A DNA stretch of 64,000 bases from JAFECT01 sp964432415 (GTDB taxonomy: Bacteria > Pseudomonadota > Alphaproteobacteria > Caulobacterales > Caulobacteraceae): NCBI GenBank assembly GCA_964432415.1, contig CAYSNW010000003.1, positions 90,227 to 154,226 of the forward strand, in the 5' to 3' direction. Made by a program: the position numbers and the translations under genes. Below are positions 43,579 to 51,912 of the stretch, one piece after another (within the stretch, counting starts at the first letter, position 1; the number at the start of each line of letters is the position of its first letter). The notes under the pieces are model-generated. The model was not told where the DNA came from. It saw nothing but the letters and a program-made list of their open reading frames with translations, and did no database searches.

Positions 43579-45408
43579 TTGCGCCGATCCGAGCTCCCCC
43601 TCGCGGACGATTTTCCCGCTCCCGACCGGAAGGCCTGGCTCGCTTTGGTGGGGGCCTCGCTGAAGGGCGCAAGCTTCGAGAAGCGCCTGGTCTCGCACAC
43701 CCGGGACGGATTGGCGGTCCAGCCCCTCTACGAACCCGACGCCAACGCCGCGGTGCTGAGCGCCCGGCCCGCGCCCGCTGCCGACATTGAACGCCCCTGG
43801 GACCTGCAGTCGCTGATCGACCATTCCGATCCCGCGCGCGCCAACACCGATGCGCTTGAGAACCTTTCTAACGGCGCCGCCTCGGTGCTGCTGCGGCTCG
43901 ACCCCTCCGGTGAGACGGGAATCGCGGCGGTCGACCAGGACGCCCTGGCCCGTGCGCTTGACGGCGTGCTGCTCGACCTGGCGCCCATAGGCCTGGATGC
44001 GGGGCTGATGGGGCCGGACGCCGCCAACTGGCTGGCGGTCCTGGCGAAGGGCGCGCCAGGCGCGCCGCTGCGCTTCAACCTCGATCCCCTTTCGGTTTTG
44101 GCGGAGACCGGGGCGACGCCTGGACCGGTCGAGGCGCACATCACCACCGCAGCCCAGACCGCCGCGCGTCATGCCGGCGCCTATCCCAAAGCCTGTCTGT
44201 TCCTGGCCTCCGGCCGATGCGTGCACGAGGCGGGCGGCTCGGAAGGACAGGAGCTGGGCTTCATGGCCGCATGCGCCCTGACCTATGTCCGGGCCATGAC
44301 GGACGCGGGCCTCACGCTGGAGGACGCTTTCGGCCGCGTGACCCTGGGCCTGTCGCTCGAGGCCGACTATTTCGCCTCCATCGCCAAACTGCGCGCCGCA
44401 CGCGAGATCTGGGCGCGCATGGCCGGCGCCTGCGGCCTGTCGGTTCCGGCGCGGATCGAGGCCCGCTCCTCGCGGCGAATGCTGTCGCGGCTGGACCCCT
44501 GGGTGAACCTGTTGCGCCTGACCGCCGCGGGGTTCTCCGGCGGCGTCGGGGGCGCCGACATCGTGACCCTGGACCCCTTCACCCAGCCGCTCGGCCGCGC
44601 GGGCCCCCTCGCCCGGCGCCAGGCGCGCAACACCCAGCTGGTGCTGATGGAAGAGGCTCACCTCGGCCGCGTGGCCGATCCGGCGGGCGGCGCAGCCTAT
44701 CTGGAGGCCCTGACCGACGGCTTCGCGCGGGCCGGCTGGTCGGTCATGCAAACGATCGAGACCCTGGGCGGTCCGGTCGCGGCGTTGAAAGATGGCCGTC
44801 TGGCCCGCGAGGTCGCGGCTGTGCGCGCCGTCCGGCAAGCCGATGTCGCCACCCGCAAGACCGGCCTGGTCGGCGTTTCCGAGTTTCCCAACCTGGGCGA
44901 GGCCGCTGTGGCCGTCGATCCGGTCGATCCCCGTCCCTTCGCCCGCAGCGTCGATCTGCGCGCCCCCGGCGAGGACAGCCACTGTGAGCGGTTGCAGCCC
45001 ATGCGGCTCTCGGAACCCTTCGAAGCCCTGCGCGAAAGCGCGCTGGCCCTGGGCTCGCCGCAGGTGTTCCTGGCGACGCCCGGCCCCGCATCCGAACACG
45101 GCGCGCGCCTGGGCTTCAGCCAGGGTCTGTTCGCGGCCGGCGGCGTCGCGGGCCTCACTGGCGCCGTGGACGCCTACGCCCGCGGCGGGCCGGCCCTGGC
45201 GGTGATCTGCGGATCGGACGAGCGTTACGCCGCGGAGGCGGCCCAGGCCGCCCGCGCCCTGAAGGCCGCCGGCGCGCGCGAGGTCTGGCTGGCGGGCAAG
45301 CCGGGCGAACAGGAGGCCGCGCTCAGGGCCGCCGGCGTCGATGCCTTCATCTTCGTCGGCGCGGATATTGTCGCCGTCCTGACGCGAGCCCTGGAGATCC
45401 TGGCATGA
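43579..45408 (+). CDS. mutA: Methylmalonyl-CoA mutase small (beta) subunit
   Basis: 609 residues from a TTG at 43579 with GAAGGGA 7 nt upstream; a GTG at 43552 would add nine residues. It resembles the large subunit (LGLSLEADYFASIAKLRAAREIW, RNTQLVLMEEAHLGRVADPAGG) but is shorter, and its C-terminal flavodoxin-like part lacks the DxHxxG cobalamin motif. It therefore stabilises the catalytic MutB rather than binding B12. Pathway: succinyl-CoA/methylmalonyl-CoA interconversion in propionate metabolism. ATGA overlap with the next ORF. Confidence 0.9.
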   Translation: MRRSELPLADDFPAPDRKAWLALVGASLKGASFEKRLVSHTRDGLAVQPLYEPDANAAVLSARPAPAADIERPWDLQSLIDHSDPARANTDALENLSNGAASVLLRLDPSGETGIAAVDQDALARALDGVLLDLAPIGLDAGLMGPDAANWLAVLAKGAPGAPLRFNLDPLSVLAETGATPGPVEAHITTAAQTAARHAGAYPKACLFLASGRCVHEAGGSEGQELGFMAACALTYVRAMTDAGLTLEDAFGRVTLGLSLEADYFASIAKLRAAREIWARMAGACGLSVPARIEARSSRRMLSRLDPWVNLLRLTAAGFSGGVGGADIVTLDPFTQPLGRAGPLARRQARNTQLVLMEEAHLGRVADPAGGAAYLEALTDGFARAGWSVMQTIETLGGPVAALKDGRLAREVAAVRAVRQADVATRKTGLVGVSEFPNLGEAAVAVDPVDPRPFARSVDLRAPGEDSHCERLQPMRLSEPFEALRESALALGSPQVFLATPGPASEHGARLGFSQGLFAAGGVAGLTGAVDAYARGGPALAVICGSDERYAAEAAQAARALKAAGAREVWLAGKPGEQEAALRAAGVDAFIFVGADIVAVLTRALEILA

Positions 45409-45773
45409 GCGGCTACGACCGGAGCAGCTGGCAGGATCTGGAGACCTTCACCGGCCGGGTGGCCCTGCCCGACGACGTCGAGCACGGCAGCGCCGTCTTC
45501 GCGGTCGGCGACGCCGAGCGGCCGCGCCCACTGCCCATGCTGCTGCCCCAGCCGGTGATCTGGTGGGCCGAAGAGGGTCCGCGCGCGGCCGTGGCGGTTC
45601 AGGGCGAGGCGCATGAGGTCGAGGACGGATCCACCGCCGAGGTCGTGGGCCTGGTGCTGCCCGAAGGCGGCACCGTGCTGGTTCTGCTGGAGGACGTGGA
45701 CCTGGTCGAGGAGACAGACCCGGTCTGGGTCGATCTGATGGAAGAGGCCCTGGCAGCCGGGGACGACGATTGA
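45405..45773 (+). CDS. Small acidic protein encoded between the mutase subunits
   Basis: 122 residues, strongly acidic, no signal peptide or membrane segment. It overlaps mutA by 4 nt (ATGA) and mutB by 1 nt (TGATG), so it must be translated with the mutase. I recognise no family. It is not the G-protein chaperone MeaB/ArgK (no P-loop) and not an epimerase. The location suggests an accessory role for the mutase, which is inference only. Confidence 0.78.
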   Translation: MSGYDRSSWQDLETFTGRVALPDDVEHGSAVFAVGDAERPRPLPMLLPQPVIWWAEEGPRAAVAVQGEAHEVEDGSTAEVVGLVLPEGGTVLVLLEDVDLVEETDPVWVDLMEEALAAGDDD

Positions 45774-47938
45774 TGCGCGCCGCCCTGCCCGACTTCGCGG
45801 CCCTGGCCTTCGACGCCGCCACGCCCCTCGCCGCGCCGGCCGCAGGCGGTGAGGACTGGTCCACGCCGGAAGGCATACTGGTGCAGCCGGTCTACGGGCC
45901 GGCCGACACCGCCGGGCTGGACTTTCCGCACGGCTATCCCGGGATCGCGCCCTACGTCCGGGGCCCCTACCCCACCATGTACGTCACCAATCCGTGGACC
46001 ATCCGCCAGTACGCGGGCTTCTCCACAGCGGAGGACTCCAACGCCTTCTACCGGAGGAACCTTGCCGGCGGTCAGCGCGGCCTGTCGGTGGCCTTCGACC
46101 TGGCCACGCACCGCGGCTACGATTCCGACCACCCGCGGGTCCCGGGCGACGTCGGCATGGCGGGTGTGGCCATCGATTCTATCTACGACATGCGCACCCT
46201 GTTCAGCGGCATCCCGCTCGACCGGATGAGCGTGTCGATGACCATGAACGGCGCGGTGCTACCCATCCTGGCCCTCTACATCGTGGCGGCCGAGGAACAG
46301 GGCGTGAAGCCGGCCCAGCTTTCAGGAACGATCCAGAACGACATCCTGAAGGAGTTCATGGTCCGCAACACCTACATCTATCCGCCGGCGTGCTCGATGC
46401 GGATCGTGTCGGACATCTTCGCCTTCACGGCGGAAAACATGCCGAAATTCAACTCGATCTCGATTTCCGGCTACCACATGCAGGAGGCGGGCGCGACGGC
46501 GGACCTGGAGCTGGCCTACACCCTGGCCGATGGGGTGGAGTACGCCCGCGCCGGCGTCGCCTCGGGCATGGACATCGACAGTTTCGCGCCCAGGCTTTCC
46601 TTCTTCTGGGCCATCGGCATGAACTACTTCATGGAGGTGGCGAAGCTCCGCGCCGCGCGCCTGATCTGGGCCAAGCTGATCCAGAAGGAGTTCAAGCCGA
46701 AGGATCCGCGCTCGCTCAGCTTGCGCACCCACTGCCAGACTTCCGGCTGGAGCCTGGCCGCCCAGGACGTGTTCAACAACGTCGCGCGCACGGCCGTGGA
46801 GGCCATGGCGGCGGCCGGGGGCCAGACCCAGAGCCTGCACACCAATTCGCTGGACGAGGCCATCGCGCTGCCGACCGACTTCTCCGCCCGGATCGCGCGC
46901 AACACCCAGCTGTTCCTGCAGATGGAGTCGGGGCTGACCCGCACCGCCGATCCCTGGGGCGGCTCCTGGTATGTCGAGCGCCTGACTGCCGACCTGGCGC
47001 GCCGCGCGCTGGAGCACATCGATGAGGTCGAGCGGCTGGGGGGCATGGCCGCGGCCATCGAGAAGGGCCTGCCCAAGCTGAAGATCGAGGAAGCCGCCGC
47101 CCGCACCCAGGCGCGCATCGACACCGGCCGCCAGAGCGTCGTGGGCGTCAACCGCTACCGGCCCGAGGTCGTCGACGACATCCCCGTGCTGAAGGTCGAC
47201 AACTCGGCGGTGCTGAAGAGCCAGATCGAAAAGCTCAAGCGTTTGAAGTCTGAACGCGATCCGGCTGAAGTGGCGTCGAAACTGGAGGCCCTGACCCGTG
47301 GCGCCGAGGGCAAGGGAAACCTGCTGGCCCTGGCGGTGGACGCGGCCCGCGCGAAGGCCACGGTCGGCGAAATCTCCGACGCCCTGGAGAAGATTTTCAA
47401 CCGCCACGTCGCCAAGGTCGACGGGGTCAGGGACGTCTACGGCCGTGAGGCCGGACGCGACGCCCTGATCGAACGCGCCAAGGCCATGGTGGAGGCCTTC
47501 GTCGAGGCTGACGGCCGCAAGCCCAAGATCATGATCGCCAAGATGGGCCAGGACGGCCACGACCGCGGCCAGAAGGTGGTGGCCACCGCCTACGCCGACC
47601 TCGGCTTCGACGTGGAGATCGGCCCCCTGTTCCAGACTCCGGCGGAGGCGGCGCGACAGGCGGCGGACAAGAACGTCCACGCGGTCGGCGCCTCCTCGCT
47701 CGCCGCCGGCCACCTGACCCTGGCGCCGGAACTGATCACCGAGCTGAAAAAGCTTGGCCGCGACAACGTCATGGTGGTGGTGGGCGGGGTGATTCCGCAC
47801 CAGGACTTCCAGGCCCTGCAGGATGCCGGGGTGGCAGCCATCTATCCGCCGGGCACGGTGATCGCCGAAGCCGCGATCGACCTGCTGACCCGGCTGAACG
47901 AGCGGCTGGGCTACGCGCAGAGCGGCAAGGCGGCTTAA
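45773..47938 (+). CDS. mutB: Methylmalonyl-CoA mutase large (alpha) subunit
   Basis: 721 residues. The TIM-barrel part has YPTMYVTNPWTIRQYAGFS, RGYDSDHPRVPGDVG and NSISISGYHMQEAGA. The C-terminal cobalamin domain (about 585-721) has GQDGHDRG (H596 as lower cobalt ligand) and VVVGGVIPHQD. Adenosylcobalamin-dependent rearrangement of methylmalonyl-CoA and succinyl-CoA. ATG at 45773 shares its A with the stop of the preceding ORF. Confidence 0.97.
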   Translation: MRAALPDFAALAFDAATPLAAPAAGGEDWSTPEGILVQPVYGPADTAGLDFPHGYPGIAPYVRGPYPTMYVTNPWTIRQYAGFSTAEDSNAFYRRNLAGGQRGLSVAFDLATHRGYDSDHPRVPGDVGMAGVAIDSIYDMRTLFSGIPLDRMSVSMTMNGAVLPILALYIVAAEEQGVKPAQLSGTIQNDILKEFMVRNTYIYPPACSMRIVSDIFAFTAENMPKFNSISISGYHMQEAGATADLELAYTLADGVEYARAGVASGMDIDSFAPRLSFFWAIGMNYFMEVAKLRAARLIWAKLIQKEFKPKDPRSLSLRTHCQTSGWSLAAQDVFNNVARTAVEAMAAAGGQTQSLHTNSLDEAIALPTDFSARIARNTQLFLQMESGLTRTADPWGGSWYVERLTADLARRALEHIDEVERLGGMAAAIEKGLPKLKIEEAAARTQARIDTGRQSVVGVNRYRPEVVDDIPVLKVDNSAVLKSQIEKLKRLKSERDPAEVASKLEALTRGAEGKGNLLALAVDAARAKATVGEISDALEKIFNRHVAKVDGVRDVYGREAGRDALIERAKAMVEAFVEADGRKPKIMIAKMGQDGHDRGQKVVATAYADLGFDVEIGPLFQTPAEAARQAADKNVHAVGASSLAAGHLTLAPELITELKKLGRDNVMVVVGGVIPHQDFQALQDAGVAAIYPPGTVIAEAAIDLLTRLNERLGYAQSGKAA

Positions 47939-47941
47939 GCC

Positions 47942-48457
47942 TCACCCCTTGAGGAACACCATCCGCCGCTTGCCTGCCGCGCGCATCTCGGCGCGATGGA
48001 TCTCGTAGTTTTCACGGGAGGCGTTCCAGTCGCCGTCGATCCAGTGGGTGCGCTCGATCTCCTTCTGAAGGGCCCGGGCGGCCAGGACCTGGCCCTGGAA
48101 CAGGAAGTCGAACAGGCCGCCCATCCAGCCGACGAAGAAGCCGATCACCGGGATCATCGCCAGGGAATCGCTGAAGAAGTCGATGGCCATGTACACCGCC
48201 ATCGCGAACATGGTCCCGAGCGAAGCTCGCGCCTTCAATGCGAGCGAAAACAGGTAGAGCGCCGTGCCCGCGGTAAAGACGGCGTCCGCCAGCCCACCGA
48301 TCGGGGCGGTCGGAGGAAAGGCGCTGAGCGCGGCGGTCAGGCCATCCAGGCCGATGCCTGGCAGCGGACCGATCTTGATGATGCCATCAGACAGCTTCTT
48401 GACGCCGTTGAGCTTGACCCAGACATCTTCGACTTCGCTGAGGGACCGCGCGACCAT
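47942..48457 (-). CDS. DUF4112 membrane protein
   Basis: 171 residues with about three hydrophobic segments (about 30-140). Blocks such as GLDGLTAAL and AIDFFSDSLAMIPVIGFFVGW are typical of DUF4112. Function unknown. ATG at 48457 has GGAGG 4 nt upstream. Convergent with mutB (3-nt gap). Confidence 0.88.
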   Translation of the reverse strand: MVARSLSEVEDVWVKLNGVKKLSDGIIKIGPLPGIGLDGLTAALSAFPPTAPIGGLADAVFTAGTALYLFSLALKARASLGTMFAMAVYMAIDFFSDSLAMIPVIGFFVGWMGGLFDFLFQGQVLAARALQKEIERTHWIDGDWNASRENYEIHRAEMRAAGKRRMVFLKG

Positions 48458-48541
48458 GACGCCTCCAATGACGCCCCCGGGCGCCAGACGTCACCATAAC
48501 GCATCGCACGCCGCCCGCGATCCTCTACGAAAGGAACGGCG

Positions 48542-49504
48542 GTGACCCCGCTCCGCCTGGTCCTGCGCACCCTCGCCAACGTCGGGGGCTGGGTCGCGGC
48601 GGCCGGCGGCCTGGCTGTGGCGGGCAGCGTGGTTCTGCCCGCCCGCCGTCCCGAGCTCGATCTGGTCGCCCAGTTCGCCGCGCCCGCCCTTTGGACGGTG
48701 CTGCTGGCCTTTGTCCTGGTGCTGGCGGCGCGGGTGTTCCGGGCGGCCGGCGCCGTGCTGGTCGCGGTCATCGCCCTGACCCTGGCCCTGCAGCCGCAGC
48801 TTTTCCCGCATGCGCCCTCACCACAACCGGGCGTGAAGCCTTTGCGGATCTACATGGCCAATCTCTGGGTGGGTAACCGGCAGATGGAGACCATCGCCCG
48901 CTCGATCCAGGTCTCCGGCGCGGATGTGGTGGCGTTGATGGAGTTCGGCGACGAGCAGGCCCAGGCTTCGGGGCCGATGTTCCGGGGCTATGGCTATCGC
49001 GTGGAGGGGCCACGCAGCGGCTGGTTCTGGGGCGGCGCCCGCCAGGTCATCGTCTCGCGCTATCCGATCGAGGCGGTGGAGTGGCGCCAGGGCGGCGGCT
49101 TCGCCGTGGTCCAGGCCAGGGTCCACGCCCCGTTCGGCGTCTTTCGCCTGGTGGTGATCCATCTGACGCGGCCCTGGCCGTTCAAGGCGCCGCAGGAGAT
49201 CCACGGCCAGGTCAGCGCCCTGACCGAGGGCCTGCGCGTGCGCCGCGAGCCGCTGCTGCTGGTCGGCGACTTCAATCAGACGATCGCGGGGCCCGAACTC
49301 ATCGGCCTGGCGCGGCGCACCGGCCTCAGGGCCCTGCCCGCCCCGACCGGCGACTGGCCCTCGGCGGCTCCTGGGCCCCTGCGCATCGCCATCGAGAACG
49401 CCTTCGCCAGCCCCGAGCTGGTGCTGTCGCACCGCCGGGTCGGCGCCGCCAACGGGTCGGATCACCGGCCGGTGGTCTTCGAGGTCGGGCCCGCGCGGCG
49501 CTGA
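48542..49504 (+). CDS. Endonuclease/exonuclease/phosphatase family membrane-anchored protein
   Basis: 320 residues from a GTG with AAAGGAA upstream. Three N-terminal membrane helices (about 10-85), then an EEP domain with MANLWVGN, ALMEFGDEQ, VVIHLTRPWPF, LLVGDFNQT and the closing GSDHRPVVFE, which hold the metal and catalytic residues. The catalytic domain should face the periplasm. Substrate unknown (nuclease or phosphodiesterase). Confidence 0.88.
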   Translation: MTPLRLVLRTLANVGGWVAAAGGLAVAGSVVLPARRPELDLVAQFAAPALWTVLLAFVLVLAARVFRAAGAVLVAVIALTLALQPQLFPHAPSPQPGVKPLRIYMANLWVGNRQMETIARSIQVSGADVVALMEFGDEQAQASGPMFRGYGYRVEGPRSGWFWGGARQVIVSRYPIEAVEWRQGGGFAVVQARVHAPFGVFRLVVIHLTRPWPFKAPQEIHGQVSALTEGLRVRREPLLLVGDFNQTIAGPELIGLARRTGLRALPAPTGDWPSAAPGPLRIAIENAFASPELVLSHRRVGAANGSDHRPVVFEVGPARR

Positions 49505-49517
49505 GCGCGGACCAGGA

Positions 49518-49778
49518 TCAGACAGGCGAAGACCCGCGCGGTCCTGCGACCGGCGGGTCCCCTGAGGCGTCGTATGGCTCGCCCGGCCGTCTGCCGGTCA
49601 GGCGATAGAGCTCCAGCCAGGCGGTCATCGCCGCCGCGACGGGTCCCGGGACAGGAAGCCCCGCGAACCATCGCGACACCGAGGAACGGTCGACACCCAG
49701 CGCCTCGCCGAGACGGGACATCCAGCCCCGCTCGCCGAAGAGCGTGATCGCCGCCACCCGGAGCTCCTCGGCGGTCAA
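49518..49778 (-). CDS. Small helix-turn-helix protein coupled to the TROVE gene
   Basis: 86 residues. The helix pair MSRLGEALGVDRSSVSRWFAGL is a clear HTH of the Cro/XRE kind, with no effector domain. ATG 49778 overlaps the TROVE stop as ATGA, so the two are made together. It is a natural candidate to bind the repeated GTTGCAT-N-ATGCAAC palindromes of this locus, but that link is inference. Confidence 0.78.
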   Translation of the reverse strand: MTAEELRVAAITLFGERGWMSRLGEALGVDRSSVSRWFAGLPVPGPVAAAMTAWLELYRLTGRRPGEPYDASGDPPVAGPRGSSPV

Positions 49779-51094
49779 GCGCGGGCCTCGCTCACGAGCT
49801 GCTCATGCTCGCGAATGAAGCCCAGCACCGCCTCCGAGAAGCCGTCGATGCGCGTCCACTCGCCGAACCCGACACCGTTTCGGGCGCTGGCGACGTTGAC
49901 CATGTAGGCCTGCGCCGCCACCGGGGCCGGAACCGCGTCGTGGCTCTGCTCGTCGGTCACCACGATCAGCCGGTCGTGAGCCATCCTGTTCAGATGAGCC
50001 ACGGCCTTGCCGAGGTAGGTGCCGCCGTGCGGCTGCGAGCGGATGACCGCGTCGACCCCCGCCATGCCGCGCCGCGCCGGAACCTCCACCACCTCATGCG
50101 AGAAGGTGAAGACCCGCACGTCGCCCGGAATGACCGAAGCCAGGGTCGCCGCCGCGTCCATGCGGGTCAGGTCCGAGCGGGCCGACAGACGCGCGTCCAT
50201 CGAACCGGAGACGTCGACCAGCACGAAGGTGCGGCCCTCGAACACCGGACCTTCCAGCACGGCCTCGGCCAGGGCCTGATCGAGCCACGGTTCGAACCGC
50301 GGCGCAGCGCGGGCCGCCGCCACATAGCGGAACGGCAGCACCCGCTCGGCGCCGCGGCGCGCGAGGATGGCCTCACGCACCAGGGTCTCGTCGACCTCGG
50401 CCTTGTCCATGTTGCGCAGGTTGCGCAGCAGGGCCAGGTAGCCGAGCTTGCCCTCGCCGAGCAGCCGCTCGAAGGTCTCGCGCTTGTCGGCGCCGCCCGA
50501 GAGGGCGACCTCCCAGGTGTCCGGCGAAGCGAGCCCGCGTTCGGCCACGCCCTTGAACAGGGCGGCCTGCGCCTCGTCCTTCGGCTTGGCGTGGACCAGG
50601 AACAGCACGTCGCGCAGCTTGATCGGGCCGTCGCGGTCGTACTTGGCCAGCTGGTAGGCGTCGAACTTGTCGAACGCCCGCGCCAGACCACGCTTCATCT
50701 GCTTGGACAGCGGCCGCTTGCCGTGGCGCCAGTAGATGGCGACCAGCTCGGTCAGCTCGTCCGCCCGCTGGATGACGCGCGCGATGGTGTCGGACACCAG
50801 CGAACCGGTCCCCGCGCCCGTGCGCGCCAGCACGCAGAGCAGCATCAGCGGCGCGTGGCGCAGCTTGAAGCGCTCGCGCGCCTCGATGGCGAGCGCCGCC
50901 ACCGTTTCCGGCGCGACGTTCGCGGCGAGGGCCGCGATGCGGTCGGCGATGGCTTCGCCGTCCTCGTAGAACTCGTCCTCCCAGAGCAGGCAGGAGAGCA
51001 CCGACCGGCGCAGGGTCTGTTCGGCCGTGAAGGTCACGGCGCGGGCGCCTTCGTGGGTCACGACGGCGCGCTTGGCAAAGATGTTGAACCGCAT
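49775..51094 (-). CDS. rsr: TROVE-domain Ro60/Rsr-type RNA-binding protein
   Basis: 439 residues. The N-terminal TROVE HEAT-repeat ring (about 20-270: VTFTAEQTLRRSVLSCLLWED, LYW-type motif IYWRHGKRPLSKQMKRGL) is followed by a von Willebrand A-like domain with the MIDAS start DVSGSMD (D294, S296, S298). Ro proteins bind Y RNAs on the outer ring and misfolded RNA ends in the cavity, and cooperate with exonucleases such as PNPase. ATG at 51094 has AGAGGAA upstream; the frame open to 51208 overlaps a small ORF. Five Y-RNA-like elements lie directly upstream on the same strand. Confidence 0.93.
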   Translation of the reverse strand: MRFNIFAKRAVVTHEGARAVTFTAEQTLRRSVLSCLLWEDEFYEDGEAIADRIAALAANVAPETVAALAIEARERFKLRHAPLMLLCVLARTGAGTGSLVSDTIARVIQRADELTELVAIYWRHGKRPLSKQMKRGLARAFDKFDAYQLAKYDRDGPIKLRDVLFLVHAKPKDEAQAALFKGVAERGLASPDTWEVALSGGADKRETFERLLGEGKLGYLALLRNLRNMDKAEVDETLVREAILARRGAERVLPFRYVAAARAAPRFEPWLDQALAEAVLEGPVFEGRTFVLVDVSGSMDARLSARSDLTRMDAAATLASVIPGDVRVFTFSHEVVEVPARRGMAGVDAVIRSQPHGGTYLGKAVAHLNRMAHDRLIVVTDEQSHDAVPAPVAAQAYMVNVASARNGVGFGEWTRIDGFSEAVLGFIREHEQLVSEARA

Positions 51095-51164
51095 GGCGCG
51101 CTTCCTCTGACGTCGTTTCGGGGCCGGTCCGGGGCGAAGGAGAACGTGCTCCCGCCCCCGGCGG

Positions 51165-51239
51165 TCACCGCGGGTCGGGGGCCAGGCTCGCAGCCTGTTT
51201 GGCGTCAACCATCACCATCGAAGAGATCGCTTTCTTCAT
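51165..51239 (-). CDS. Possible 24-residue leader peptide before the TROVE gene
   Basis: ATG 51239 to TGA 51165, MKKAISSMVMVDAKQAASLA plus four residues. The N-terminal MKKAISSM with several Met looks like a genuine start, but no good Shine-Dalgarno is seen and the length allows chance. It lies 70 nt before the TROVE ATG and after the hairpin at 51268-51289. Confidence 0.35.
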   Translation of the reverse strand: MKKAISSMVMVDAKQAASLAPDPR

Positions 51240-51267
51240 TGCCGGATCGGATCGTTCGAAACGGAAA

Positions 51268-51289
51268 CGGCGGGCCGAAAAGCCCGCCG
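51268..51289 (-). terminator. Hairpin after the Y-RNA array
   Basis: An 8-bp perfect stem CGGCGGGC/GCCCGCCG with loop TTTTCG, followed by TTTCCGTTT on the minus strand. It could end or attenuate transcripts entering the TROVE gene. Outer GGATCGG and CCGATCC segments can extend the fold. Confidence 0.55.
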
Positions 51290-51322
51290 CTCCGATCCGA
51301 AGACCTGGGTGGATTAGGCGAT

Positions 51323-51343
51323 CTTGTTGCATAATGCAACAAG
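51323..51343. promoter_or_regulatory. Locus palindrome 1 (before the TROVE transcript)
   Basis: CTTGTTGCAT and ATGCAACAAG flank a single central A: a perfect 21-nt palindrome. Same core as the sites at 51853, 52073 and (degenerate) 52740. Confidence 0.7.
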
Positions 51344-51365
51344 AAAAACGCCGGTCGTCGAAATT

Positions 51366-51487
51366 GTCCTCGGGGAATGATCGGCCCGGGAGGCGCGTTG
51401 CCGGGTTTTGCGGACCCGGACCCCCGCATTGCTGCAGGGGCCGCCTGTGGGGAGCGATGAACCCGTAAGCCTGTCGCCGCCGAGGAC
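51366..51487 (-). ncRNA. Y-RNA-like element 5 (no tRNA module)
   Basis: 122 nt. Outer helix GTCCTCGG (51487-51480) with CCGAGGAC (51373-51366), 8 bp perfect. Then the split Ro-site signature: CGGCGAC on the 5' strand opposite GATCATTCC on the 3' strand. The interior folds into hairpins around CCGGGT/ACCCGG and CCCC/GGGG and has no T or D arm. Identification rests on the shared signature with elements 1-4 and position beside the Ro gene. Confidence 0.65.
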
Positions 51488-51488
51488 T

Positions 51489-51591
51489 CTCCGAACCTGG
51501 GGAATGCACGGAACCCGGTTGGCCCTCTCGCGAGGGCCCGCAGCGTACAGCCGCGTTCACCCGAAGAAACCGGTTCCTTCGCCACCAGGAG
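51489..51591 (-). ncRNA. Y-RNA-like element 4 (no tRNA module)
   Basis: About 103 nt. Outer helix CCTGG/CCAGG; signature strands TGGCGAA and GTGCATTCC; inner helix GGAACC-GGTT with AACCGGGTTCC. The end domain includes GGCCCTC-GCGA-GAGGGCC, a perfect stem with a GNRA loop (51521-51538). Its 5' strand GGTGGCGAAGGAA is identical to that of element 2. Confidence 0.7.
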
Positions 51592-51601
51592 AAGGGTCGA
51601 A

Positions 51602-51689
51602 CGCCGTCCGGGGAACGTCTGGATTTCGGTAGCCCTTGCGGGCCGCGTTTTCGAGGCGATGAACCGAAACCCAACACCACCGGAAGGCG
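51602..51689 (-). ncRNA. Y-RNA-like element 3 (no tRNA module)
   Basis: 88 nt. Outer helix CGCC-TT-CCGG with CCGG-AC-GGCG; signature strands TGGTGTT and AGACGTTCC; inner helix GGGTTTCGGT/ACCGAAATCC (10 bp, one G-U). The end domain contains GCCC-GCAA-GGGC, a stem with a GNRA loop. It abuts element 2 and element 4. Confidence 0.7.
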
Positions 51690-51812
51690 GTCGAAGGGGT
51701 ACTGACGGAAGCGTCCGACTGCTCTACCGCTGAGCTACATGACGCCGGGGCGCCATGACGGGATTCGAACCTGTGACACGATGAACGCGCTTCCTTCGCC
51801 ACCATCGAGCCC
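51689..51812 (-). ncRNA. Y-RNA-like element 2 with permuted tRNA-like module
   Basis: About 124 nt. Outer helix TCGATGG/CCTTCGA (one U-U mismatch), signature strands TGGCGAA and GTCAGTACC, inner helix GGAAGCG/CGCTTCC. The module then reads in permuted order: T arm ACAGG-TTCGAAT-CCCGT (51774-51758), acceptor-like stem CATGGCGC-CCCG-GCGTCATG (51757-51738, 8 bp with one G-U), D arm TAGCTCAGCGGTAGAGC. There is no anticodon arm and no CCA end, so it is not a tRNA gene. Confidence 0.82.
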
Positions 51813-51852
51813 CGACGGCGGGGCCGCCGGGAGGGCGTACCTAGGAGGTCGC

Positions 51853-51867
51853 GTTGCACGATGCAAC
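51853..51867. promoter_or_regulatory. Locus palindrome 2 (before Y-RNA elements 2-5)
   Basis: GTTGCAC-G-ATGCAAC, one mismatch from perfect symmetry, 41 nt before element 2. Shares the core of the sites at 51323 and 52073. Confidence 0.65.
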
Positions 51868-51912
51868 AGGCGGGGACACGAAATATCGGGGTGATGCCAA
51901 GAGGACACAGGT

